A DNA stretch of 64,000 nt. Origin: Sva-07 sp963828415. GTDB taxonomy: Bacteria > Actinomycetota > Acidimicrobiia > Acidimicrobiales > Ilumatobacteraceae. The position numbers and the translations under genes are program-made. Numbering within the stretch: the stretch's first letter is position 1; each line of letters begins with the position of its first letter. This document shows positions 46,889 through 54,433 of this stretch, piece after piece. The stretch spans positions 434,001-498,000 of the forward strand of contig CAWHEI010000012.1 of NCBI GenBank assembly GCA_963828415.1. The letters are read 5' to 3'. The notes beneath the pieces are model-generated. The model was not told where the DNA came from and did not search any database. It saw only the letters and a list, made by a program, of their open reading frames with translations.

Positions 46889-47458
46889 TCACGCGAGCCA
46901 CTTCGGCGTATAGCGATCGGGTGCCGAGATCGCGAGGCTGACCGCCGCGTCGACGGTCGAGGCTCGACGAGCGAGCGCCGCATTCGCCCGGCTGACGAAA
47001 CCCGCCGACACCGACGCGTCGATGAACTCGAACAACGGCGCGAAGTAGTCGGCCACGTCGAGGAACACGACCGGCACCGAAACGAGGCCGAGTTGGTTCC
47101 AGGTGATCATCTCGAACGTCTCGTCGAGGGTGCCGAAACCGCCGGGGAGCACGATCACGCCATCGGACAGCTGGGCCATGCGCGCCTTGCGAGCATGCAT
47201 CGACGGCGTGATCTCCAGCTCGGTCAAGCCCAGGTGGGCGACCTCGGCGGCCACGAGCTGTTCGGTCATCACGCCGGTGACTGATCCGCCGCCGGCGAGT
47301 GCTGCATCGGCAACCACACCCATCAAGCCGACATGGCCGCCTCCGTAGACGAGGCGGTGCCCGTCCGCGGCGATCGCTGACCCGAGCAGACGTGCCGTCT
47401 CGACGAACACCGGATTCGACCCGGAACTCGAACCACAGAACACGCAGATGACGGCCAT
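46889..47458 (-). CDS. LOG-family nucleoside 5'-monophosphate phosphoribohydrolase
   Basis: A 189-residue Rossmann-like protein starting MAVICVFCGSSSGSNP. It holds the two family motifs: VYGGGHVGLMGVVADAAL near 45 and the nucleotide motif LPGGFGTLDETFEM near 105. LOG proteins cut the base from cytokinin ribotides or from AMP. The bacterial role is unclear, and older annotations call them lysine decarboxylases, which is wrong. ATG 47458 is chosen over one at 47476. It is divergent from the acyl-CoA dehydrogenase gene with 66 bp between the starts. Confidence 0.92.
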   Translation of the reverse strand: MAVICVFCGSSSGSNPVFVETARLLGSAIAADGHRLVYGGGHVGLMGVVADAALAGGGSVTGVMTEQLVAAEVAHLGLTELEITPSMHARKARMAQLSDGVIVLPGGFGTLDETFEMITWNQLGLVSVPVVFLDVADYFAPLFEFIDASVSAGFVSRANAALARRASTVDAAVSLAISAPDRYTPKWLA

Positions 47459-47524
47459 CGCCACATCATGCGTCACACATGGCTCAAATGGCCGACGCGA
47501 TTACCGGCCAGTAACGTCTGCTCC

Positions 47525-49154
47525 ATGACTGCGATCGCCGCTCCCGACCTTCCTGCTGCCGCTGATGCCATCGATCTCGCCGACCGGGTCGTCGGCAAGG
47601 CCGTGCGTCAACTCGCTGGCGCAGGTGGGCCCGACGAGCACCAGGTGCTTGCCTACGACATCGCCCACGCGGCCTCCGGAGTGGCGACCGCCCGGTCGCT
47701 GCTCGACTACGGCGCAAAGGGCGAGGTCGAGGCGAAGATCACCTGCGCATTCGCGGCCGACATGCTCCACGACCTCGCCGGCAAGATCCTCGGCCGCGAA
47801 GACGCCTGGGGCGTGGAGCGCGATGCCCTCGGCAACACCCATGCGTTCGTCTCACAGTTCCGTGCGCCAGAGTTCCTTGCGTCGCTCGCCGACCAGGCGG
47901 GACCGAACCACCTCGACGACGACATGGAGATGGTGGCCGACACGTTCGGTGCATTCGCAGCGAACGTCATTGCCCCGCACGCCGAGCACGTGCACCGCAC
48001 CAACGGCGACGTGCCCGAGGAGATCGTCAGCGGGATGGCCGAACTCGGCGCGTTCGGCCTGAGCGTGCCGGCGGAGTACGGCGGCTTCAGCGAAGGTGGC
48101 GACTCGGAGTACATCGCCATGGTCGTTGCGACCGAAGAGCTCTCGAAGGCCAGTCTCGGCATCGGCGGATCGTTGATCACCCGTCCCGAGATCCTGACGC
48201 GCGCCCTCGTCAAGGGTGGCACCGAGGAGCAGAAGCAGAAGTGGCTCCCCAAGTTGGCGTCCGCCGAGGTGATGCCCGCCGTCGCGGTCACCGAGCCCGA
48301 CTACGGCAGCGACGTGGCCGGCATCAAGGTCACCGCGACGCGGGCGCCGGGCCCGAACGGCGAGGCCGGATGGGTGATCAACGGCGTGAAGACGTGGTGC
48401 ACGTTCGGCGCCCGGGCCGACGCACTCACGCTGCTCGCCCGAACCGATCCCGACCGGTCGAAGACCCACCGTGGCCTGTCGCTGTTCATCGTGCCCAAGC
48501 CCCGTGGCGACAGTCACGGCTTCGAGCTCGCGCAGGACCCGATCGACGTCGACGGCGCGACACGGACCGGCAAGATGGAGGGTCGCCCGATCGACACGAT
48601 CGGCTACCGCGGCATGCACTCCTACGAGATCGCCCTCGAGGACTGGTGGGTGCCCGCCGAGAACCAGGTCGGCATGGAGGACGGGCTCGGCAAGGGCTTC
48701 TACTACCAGATGGCCGGCTTCGAGAACGGCCGACTCCAGACCGCTGCCGCGTGCGGTTGGGGTGATGCAAGCCGCGTACGAGGCGGCACTCGACTACGCC
48801 GAGAACCGCAAGGTGTTCGGCGAGGCGATCATCGACTATCAGCTCACCCGCGCCAAGCTCGGCCGCATGGCCGTACTCACCCAGGCCGGCCGCCAGTTCT
48901 CCTACGCCGTGGCCACGTTGATGGCGAAGGGCGAAGGAGCGATGGAGGCCTCGATGGTGAAGGCCTACGTGTGCAAGGCCGCCGAATGGGTGAGCCGCGA
49001 GGCCATGCAGATCCACGGCGGCATGGGCTACGCCGAGGAGTTTCCGGTGAGCCGCCTGTTCGTCGACGCCCGCGTGCTGTCGATCTTCGAAGGCGCCGAC
49101 GAAACCCTGTGCCTCAAGGTGATCGCCCGCCAACTGATCTCCGCAAGCACCTGA
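47525..49154 (+). pseudogene. mcd: Long acyl-CoA dehydrogenase, probable (2S)-methylsuccinyl-CoA dehydrogenase (one frameshift)
   Basis: An acyl-CoA dehydrogenase with an extra N-terminal domain of about 150 residues, giving 542 residues after repair instead of the usual 380-400. That length and motifs such as VPEEIVSGMAELGAFGLSVP, VAVTEPDYGSDVAGIKVTAT, DTIGYRGMHSYEIALEDWWV and GFENGRLQTAARAVGVM fit the methylsuccinyl-CoA dehydrogenase branch. The frame breaks near 48747 by one extra C in GCTGCCGCG; downstream it continues cleanly to TGA 49154. Mcd makes mesaconyl-CoA and passes electrons to ETF. The malyl-CoA lyase-like and MaoC genes about 28 kb away fit the next steps. Assignment is from memory of family features. 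Confidence 0.75.
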
Positions 49155-49187
49155 CCGCCAACACCTGACCTCCAACACCTGACCTCA
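49146..49187 (+). repeat. 14-bp tandem repeat starting at the dehydrogenase stop
   Basis: Three units of the type AACACCTGACCTCC begin over the last codons of the acyl-CoA dehydrogenase gene (AGC ACC TGA) and lead into the terminator hairpin. This is probably slippage-generated; no function is seen. Confidence 0.7.
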
Positions 49188-49191
49188 GCCC

Positions 49192-49240
49192 GAAAAATGC
49201 CTCGAACGTCGCGCTGGGCGCGACGTTCGAGGCAAATTTC
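49192..49240. terminator. A/T-arm terminator hairpin (family 3 copy)
   Basis: A 16-bp perfect GC stem (GCCTCGAACGTCGCGC / GCGCGACGTTCGAGGC, loop TGG) is flanked by GAAAAAT on one side and AAATTTC on the other. It shares its layout and GTCGCGC core with the hairpin at 17101-17168. It ends the dehydrogenase transcript 28 bp before cydA. Confidence 0.85.
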
Positions 49241-49267
49241 CGGCCAGATCGACGACACGGGAGCCCG

Positions 49268-50662
49268 ATGCTGATCGCACTCGACAACCTGATGGCAGCT
49301 CGGTATCAGATGGCGTTGTCGCTGGGGTTCCACATCGTGCTGTCGTGCTTCGGGGTGGCGTTCCCAGCACTGATCTACGTCCTGCATCGACGCGGCATCA
49401 AGTACGGCGACGCAGATGCGCTCGTGCTCGCTCGCAAGTGGGCGAAGGTCGCTGCGGTGCTGTTCGCCGTCGGTGCAGTGTCAGGCACGATCCTCAGCTT
49501 CGAGATGGGGCTGCTGTGGCCAGGCCTGATGTCGACATACGGCGACGTGATCGGCCTGCCGTTCGCGCTCGAGGGGATCGCCTTCTTCGTCGAGGCGATC
49601 TTCATCGGCATCTACCTCTACGGCTGGGGACGTCTGTCGCCGCGGGTCCATCTCAACACGCTGATCCCCATCATGATCTCGGGAGCGTTCGGGACATTCT
49701 GCATCATCTCGGTCAACGCCTGGATGAACGCTCCCGCCGGGTTCGACCTCGACGCGAACGGCGAAGTCGTCAACGTCCGGCCGCTCGAAGCGATGTTCAA
49801 TTCGGCCGTGCTCGGCCAGTCGGTGCACATGTTCGTCGCCACCTACATGGTCACCGGGTTCCTGGTGGCGTCGGTCTACGCCGTCGGGATGTTGAAGGGC
49901 CGCGTCGACCACCGTCATCGGCTCGGGTTCAAGGTGGCGTTCGCATTCGCCGGGATCGCCGCGGTGATCCAGCCGTTCGTCGGGCACCTCACCGGCCAGC
50001 GGCTGGCCGACGAACAGCCGAGCAAGATCGCCGCGATCGAGTTGGCGACCGAGACGCAGACCCAGGCACCGCTGACGATCGGCGGGATCCTGATCGACGA
50101 CGAGGTCCGCTTCGGCATCGAGATTCCGAGACTCGGATCGCTGGTGGTCACCGACTCGCTCAACGGCGAAGTGCCGGGCTTCGACCAGATCCCTCCCGAC
50201 GAGCGACCACCGGCCAACGTCGTCCACCTCGCGTTCCAAGCGATGGTCGGCGCCGGCACCGTGATGGCGATGGTCGCCGTCTGGTACTGGTGGCGACGGC
50301 GGCGCCACGCCGATGATCCGCCGAGCATGTGGCTGTTGCGCTCCACCGTGGTGTGCGGCGGGCTCTCGGTGCTTGCGCTGCAGGCAGGCTGGGTGACCAC
50401 GGAAGTCGGTCGCCAACCGTGGATCGTGTACCGCGTCATGCGCGTCGACGAGGCCGTCACGAGCAACGGAGGGATCTGGATCAGCCTGGCCGTCGTCATC
50501 GTGGTCTACGCCTCGATGGCGTACATGGCCGCACGCGTGATCCGCGGCATGGCGCGACGTTGGCGCGAGTCCGACGTGATCGACATCGCCACGCCGTACG
50601 GGCCGTCCGAGCAACTCGCTCCAGCGCGCACGGCACCACACGACGCCGACGGGGCCGACTGA
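49268..50662 (+). CDS. cydA: Cytochrome bd ubiquinol oxidase subunit I
   Basis: A 464-residue membrane protein with nine helices. It has the haem-ligand His22 in LGFHIVLSCFG, the proton-channel glutamates in LSFEMGLLWPG and ALEGIAFFVEAIFIGIYLYGW, and SVHMFVATYM with the second haem-b His. The quinol-binding loop is short (ADEQPSKIAAIELATET region near 245), as in cyanide-insensitive CioA-type oxidases rather than the long-loop E. coli CydA. It oxidises quinol and reduces oxygen to water with high affinity. The start is ATG 49268. The stop is 2 bp before cydB. No cydC/cydD genes are in the window. Confidence 0.95.
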   Translation: MLIALDNLMAARYQMALSLGFHIVLSCFGVAFPALIYVLHRRGIKYGDADALVLARKWAKVAAVLFAVGAVSGTILSFEMGLLWPGLMSTYGDVIGLPFALEGIAFFVEAIFIGIYLYGWGRLSPRVHLNTLIPIMISGAFGTFCIISVNAWMNAPAGFDLDANGEVVNVRPLEAMFNSAVLGQSVHMFVATYMVTGFLVASVYAVGMLKGRVDHRHRLGFKVAFAFAGIAAVIQPFVGHLTGQRLADEQPSKIAAIELATETQTQAPLTIGGILIDDEVRFGIEIPRLGSLVVTDSLNGEVPGFDQIPPDERPPANVVHLAFQAMVGAGTVMAMVAVWYWWRRRRHADDPPSMWLLRSTVVCGGLSVLALQAGWVTTEVGRQPWIVYRVMRVDEAVTSNGGIWISLAVVIVVYASMAYMAARVIRGMARRWRESDVIDIATPYGPSEQLAPARTAPHDADGAD

Positions 50663-50664
50663 GC

Positions 50665-51681
50665 GTGGGTCTCGCCGACCTCGTGGCCGTGCTGCTGTTC
50701 GTGGGCGTGATCGCCTACGCCCTGTTCGGCGGGGCCGACTTCGGCTGCGGATTCTGGGATCTCACGGCCGGCGACGCCGACCGCGGCGCTCACCTCCGCC
50801 ACCAGATCGACAAGTCGATCGGCCCGGTGTGGGAGGCCAATCACGTCTGGCTGATCTACATCCTCGTGTTCTTGTGGACTGCGTTCCCGGAGCCGTTCGC
50901 CGCGATCATGACCACCCTGTTCGTCCCGTGGCTGCTGGTTGGCCTCGGGATCGTGCTGCGCGGTGGAGCGTTTGCGTTCCGCAAGTTCTCGACCTCGTTC
51001 GGCGAGGCACGAATGCACGGGATCATGTTCGCGACGGCGTCGGTGATCACGCCGTTCTTCCTCGGCATGATCGCGGGTGCGATCGCCAGCGGGCGCGTCC
51101 CCGCCGACGGCAACGGTGATCTGTGGAGCAGTTGGACGGGGCCGACGTCGTGGATCGGTGGGGCGCTCGCCGTGCTGACCACCACCTTTCTCGCCGGCAC
51201 GTTCCTCGCCGCCGACGCTCGGCGAGGTGGCAACGAGGCGCTCGCGGCCGAGATGGGCCGCAAGTCGCTGATCGCCGGCGCGGTGACCGGCGCCGCCGCA
51301 ATCGGCGCGGCAGTGACGATCGAACTCGATGCGCCGACCCTCGCGAGCGGACTGCACGGTCGCGGACTGCCGCTGATCATCATCTCGGCGCTTGCCGGGG
51401 CGGCAAGCATGTGGCGGCTGTGGCACGGCGACTTCGCACGGGCTCGCATCGGGGCAATCATCGCCGTCGCAGCGATCGTCGTCGGCTGGGGCGTCGGCCA
51501 GTACGACTGGATTCTGGTCGACGAGGTGACGATCGACGAGGGCATCGGCGCCCGCTCGACCCAGGTCGGCCTCGTGATCGTGTTCGCCTTCGCCGCAGTC
51601 ACGGCGGTGCCGGCGCTGATCTGGCTCTACGTGCTGGTCAACTCCGACCGCTGGTCGAAGGACGACCCCGCGCCTGCGTGA
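50665..51681 (+). CDS. cydB: Cytochrome bd ubiquinol oxidase subunit II
   Basis: A 338-residue protein with eight helices. It shows the subunit II signature YALFGGADFGCGFWDLTAGD near residue 16, then IGPVWEANHVWLIYILVFLW, FGEARMHGIMFATASVITPFF, and FAFAAVTAVPALIWLYVLVNS at the end. It stabilises the haem centre of CydA in the membrane. The start is GTG 50665, two bases after the cydA stop, so the pair is translationally linked. The small CydX subunit is not seen. The transcript end lies at repeat array C. Confidence 0.95.
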   Translation: MGLADLVAVLLFVGVIAYALFGGADFGCGFWDLTAGDADRGAHLRHQIDKSIGPVWEANHVWLIYILVFLWTAFPEPFAAIMTTLFVPWLLVGLGIVLRGGAFAFRKFSTSFGEARMHGIMFATASVITPFFLGMIAGAIASGRVPADGNGDLWSSWTGPTSWIGGALAVLTTTFLAGTFLAADARRGGNEALAAEMGRKSLIAGAVTGAAAIGAAVTIELDAPTLASGLHGRGLPLIIISALAGAASMWRLWHGDFARARIGAIIAVAAIVVGWGVGQYDWILVDEVTIDEGIGARSTQVGLVIVFAFAAVTAVPALIWLYVLVNSDRWSKDDPAPA

Positions 51682-51701
51682 GCCGTGTCCATCCCCGGCC
51701 G

Positions 51702-51803
51702 CGATGAGCGAACCGACCGGATACGGCGGTTTCGCTCATCACAACTCGTTCGGCACCCCTTCCGATGAGCGAACCGACCGGATACGGCGGTTTCGCTCAT
51801 CGC
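51702..51803. repeat. 61-bp hairpin repeat array C (2 copies)
   Basis: Two copies (starts 51702 and 51763, 61 bp apart) of the dyad CGATGAGCGAACCGACCGGA ... CGGTTTCGCTCATC. The linker (ACAACTCGTTCGGCACCCCTT) differs completely from the linkers of arrays A and B, yet the period is the same. It lies in the convergent gap between cydB and the serine hydrolase gene. The fold is a 17-bp stem with single A and T bulges and a GATA loop. Confidence 0.92.
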
Positions 51804-51822
51804 AGTGAGGTGGGACGGCGAG

Positions 51823-52902
51823 TCAGGCGGCGCGGAGGTCGAGGAGCATCGCCCACAGCGGGTCGTCGAACGTCGACAGCGCGGGGCGGACCTCCGGCGA
51901 TGCCTTGTCGCCCAGGCGTGCGACCACGAGATCGAGGTCTCGCGAGATGTACAGCTTCTGGTCGTCCTTGCCCAGTGCCGCGACCAGATCGGGTGGCGCA
52001 CTCGGGATCAGCCAGCCGGGGCGAGAGACCTGCGCGCCGGGAAGGCGGAAGGTCTCCTGGCCGTTGAGCCACCAGAGGTAGCCGTAGGCCTCGTTGCTCG
52101 TTTGGCTCGGCACGAACGACTCGTCGAGCCAACCGGGGGCCAGACCTGGTTGGCTCGCGTCAATCACTGTCTGGCCGATCGCTGTCAGGTCGCTCGCCGA
52201 GGCGAACAGACCGATCGGCGCGAACTGTGCCGATCGGCGTTCGTAGAACACAGCCGTGTTTGCGCCCGCGGGCGCAAACAGCCACTCGTCGGCAAGGTCG
52301 TTGAGTTCGCGACCCGTGATGGTCGTGAGCACGTCGAACAGCGCGGCGAAGGCGCCGCTGTAGTTCCACTCGGCGCCCGGCGCGGCAACAACGGCGAACT
52401 GGTCGTCGAGCCCGCTCGTCATCGAGAGCAGATGTCGCACCGTGATGCCGGCGGTCTCGCCATGCGGAGTCCAACCAGTGCCCAACACGTCATCGATCTC
52501 CGTGTCGAGGCCGATCAGGTCACCACCGATCGCCCGTCCGAGGAGGAGGGACAGCACGCTCTTCTGCGCAGACGCAACGTCGCGACCAGCGGTCGAATCG
52601 GTGCGATACCACTCGTGGATGACGGTGCCCGCCTCGACGATGCGGAACGCATCCGTGTTCGCGTCGTCGAGGAAACGGTCGAGTTCGTCGAAGTCGGCGC
52701 CGGCCCAAGGTGCGGCCACGGGCGATGTCGTGACCGGCGATGTCGTGACCGGCGATGTCGTGACCGGCGATGTCGTGACCGGCGACGTGCCGAGCGCCGA
52801 GCTGGGCGTCGGGCGATCACCCGAACCGTTCGAGCACCCCGCGACGACGATCGCCGCGCCGGCGCCAAGCGCAGTGCCGATGAAGTCCCGACGTGTTCGC
52901 AT
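51823..52902 (-). CDS. Tat-exported lipoprotein, serine hydrolase (beta-lactamase fold)
   Basis: A 359-residue protein. MRTRRDFIGTALGAGAAIVV carries a twin-arginine motif and is followed by the lipobox AGC, so the folded enzyme is exported and lipid-anchored. A low-complexity linker of four SPVTT units (residues about 37-57) precedes the catalytic part. The nucleophile motif SAQK stands near residue 110 (DVASAQKSVLSLLLG), YSG in EWNYSGAF near 182 is the second motif, and LLSMTSGLDD lies between. This fits class C beta-lactamase-related carboxypeptidases or esterases. Start ATG 52902 is preferred over 52920 because the Tat motif follows directly. It is convergent with cydB. Confidence 0.85.
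   Translation of the reverse strand: MRTRRDFIGTALGAGAAIVVAGCSNGSGDRPTPSSALGTSPVTTSPVTTSPVTTSPVTTSPVAAPWAGADFDELDRFLDDANTDAFRIVEAGTVIHEWYRTDSTAGRDVASAQKSVLSLLLGRAIGGDLIGLDTEIDDVLGTGWTPHGETAGITVRHLLSMTSGLDDQFAVVAAPGAEWNYSGAFAALFDVLTTITGRELNDLADEWLFAPAGANTAVFYERRSAQFAPIGLFASASDLTAIGQTVIDASQPGLAPGWLDESFVPSQTSNEAYGYLWWLNGQETFRLPGAQVSRPGWLIPSAPPDLVAALGKDDQKLYISRDLDLVVARLGDKASPEVRPALSTFDDPLWAMLLDLRAA
52721..52780 (-). repeat. 15-bp tandem repeat (4 copies) coding an SPVTT linker
   Basis: The unit GGCGATGTCGTGACC is repeated without change at 52721, 52736, 52751 and 52766, followed by a diverged unit. In the minus-strand gene it encodes a Ser-Pro-Val-Thr-Thr linker between lipid anchor and enzyme. 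Copy number can change by slippage without breaking the frame. Confidence 0.9.
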
Positions 52903-52967
52903 TCGACAGTTGTAGACCAACCGACCAAGAACCAGTTGTGAATTCGGCGGTCAGTAGATCACCGAGG

Positions 52968-53666
52968 TCATCCCGTGCCGGCAGACGTCATCGCCAGCAG
53001 CTCGGCAACGCTCGAGATCCGTTCGAAATCGGCACCGACATGATCGTCGTAGGGGTCGAGCAGGATCGGATGGAGACCCGCGGCCGACGATGCGGCGATG
53101 TCCATCGTGACCGAGTCACCGACGTACGCGATCCGCGATCGTTCGAACTCGGCGAAGTACGGCAGGGCGTGATCGAAGATCGCCGGATCGGGTTTGGCGA
53201 CGCCGACCACGTGACTGTCCACGATGCAACGCATCTCGACATGGACACCAGCGCCGATCTGAGCGATGTGACGCACCAGCATGCCCTCGATCTGGCCACT
53301 GGCGTTCGACACGACACCCATCGGAACGTTCGATGACGCGAGCGCATCGAGCGCTGCGCGAGTCTCCGGGATCACCCACCGCCACAGCGGTGCGTGGCGA
53401 GTCTGGTCGAGCAGCGCTGCGGCCTCACCGACCTCGTGGTCGGGCACTCCGACCGACCGGACGTAGGCCTCGTTGTAGACATCCCAACTCGCCTCGTCGG
53501 CAACGGCATCGGACTTCGCCTTCATCCCGGCGTAGTGGGCACGGCGATGCGCCTCGATCGCCAGGTCACCACCGAAGTAGGCCAGGAGTGGCCCGAGCAC
53601 GGTCGGGTCGGGCAGGACCAGTACGCCGCCCGCGTCGAACAGGACGGCATCGAATCGTTTCGTCAC
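52968..53666 (-). CDS. HAD-superfamily hydrolase
   Basis: A 232-residue HAD phosphatase of subfamily IA. Motif I is LFDAGGVLVLPD near residue 10, with Asp as nucleophile; the usual second Asp of DxD is replaced by Gly. Motif II is VVSNASGQ near 117, the motif III Lys lies in GVAKPDPAIF near 160, and motif IV is VGDSVTMDI near 185. Loss of the second motif I Asp occurs in some HAD enzymes and may lower phosphatase activity. The substrate is unknown. The start is GTG 53666, 11 bp after the stop of the dienelactone hydrolase-like gene, so the two are probably co-transcribed. Confidence 0.88.
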   Translation of the reverse strand: MTKRFDAVLFDAGGVLVLPDPTVLGPLLAYFGGDLAIEAHRRAHYAGMKAKSDAVADEASWDVYNEAYVRSVGVPDHEVGEAAALLDQTRHAPLWRWVIPETRAALDALASSNVPMGVVSNASGQIEGMLVRHIAQIGAGVHVEMRCIVDSHVVGVAKPDPAIFDHALPYFAEFERSRIAYVGDSVTMDIAASSAAGLHPILLDPYDDHVGADFERISSVAELLAMTSAGTG

Positions 53667-53677
53667 GGACGACCGGG

Positions 53678-54370
53678 TCAGCCCAGCTTGTCGTGGAGGA
53701 ACGCCGTGGCCTGCGGCCAGATCTCGTCGTACTTCGCCTGGTCCTGGGTCCCGAGCGCGTTGTGCGGCGCCATGAAGGCGTGGCCGGTGCCGAGATGCAC
53801 GGTGATCGAAGCGTCCTTGCCGAGTGCCTTGAGTTCCTCTTCGAGGTGCATGGCTGCCGACGGCGGGAAGAAGTCGTCGTGCTCGGCCATGTGACCCTGG
53901 ATCGCCGCCTCGATCTTCGAGTAGTCGGGCTGGTTGTCTCCCGACGGGAACCCGTAGAACGGCACCGCCGCTTTGACCTTGTCCGGCCGCAATGCGGCGA
54001 GCACGAACGTGAGCATGCCACCCATGCAGAACCCGACGACACCGATCCCGTTGTCGGTCGTCGCCTGATGGTCGGCGAGGAAGTCGACGGCCCCGCTCAT
54101 GTCGCGCCCGGCGCGGTCGGCCGGCATTGCGCTCATCAGCTCGCCCGCCTTGTCCATCTCGGTGTGCCCGGCGAGTTCACCGTGGTACAGGTCGGGTGCG
54201 AGTGCCACGAAGCCGGCCGCGGCGAGCCGGTCCGCCATCTCCTTGATGCCGGAATCGAGACCCCACCATTCCTGGATCACGATGACCCCGGGACCCGTCC
54301 CGCTCTCGGGAAGCGCCAGGTACCCCGCCGCTTCGTTGCCGTTGCTCGGAAAATTGACGATGTCTCCCAT
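53678..54370 (-). CDS. Dienelactone hydrolase family protein
   Basis: A 230-residue alpha/beta hydrolase. The strand-turn GVIVIQEWWGLDSGIKEMAD near 38-57, nucleophile Cys in GFCMGGML near 122, and a His in GTGHAFMAPHN near 200 form the Cys-Asp-His triad of the dienelactone hydrolase family. These act in chlorocatechol breakdown or as general esterases; the local genes do not show an aromatic pathway. ATG 54370 (MGDIVNFPSNG) is chosen. It is divergent from the large ATPase gene, with about 63 bp between them. Confidence 0.9.
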   Translation of the reverse strand: MGDIVNFPSNGNEAAGYLALPESGTGPGVIVIQEWWGLDSGIKEMADRLAAAGFVALAPDLYHGELAGHTEMDKAGELMSAMPADRAGRDMSGAVDFLADHQATTDNGIGVVGFCMGGMLTFVLAALRPDKVKAAVPFYGFPSGDNQPDYSKIEAAIQGHMAEHDDFFPPSAAMHLEEELKALGKDASITVHLGTGHAFMAPHNALGTQDQAKYDEIWPQATAFLHDKLG

Positions 54371-54433
54371 GTGCCGAACCTTAGATGACCGTCTCACCCG
54401 TCGTCACGGGCGCCAAATCACTACCGTGACGTG

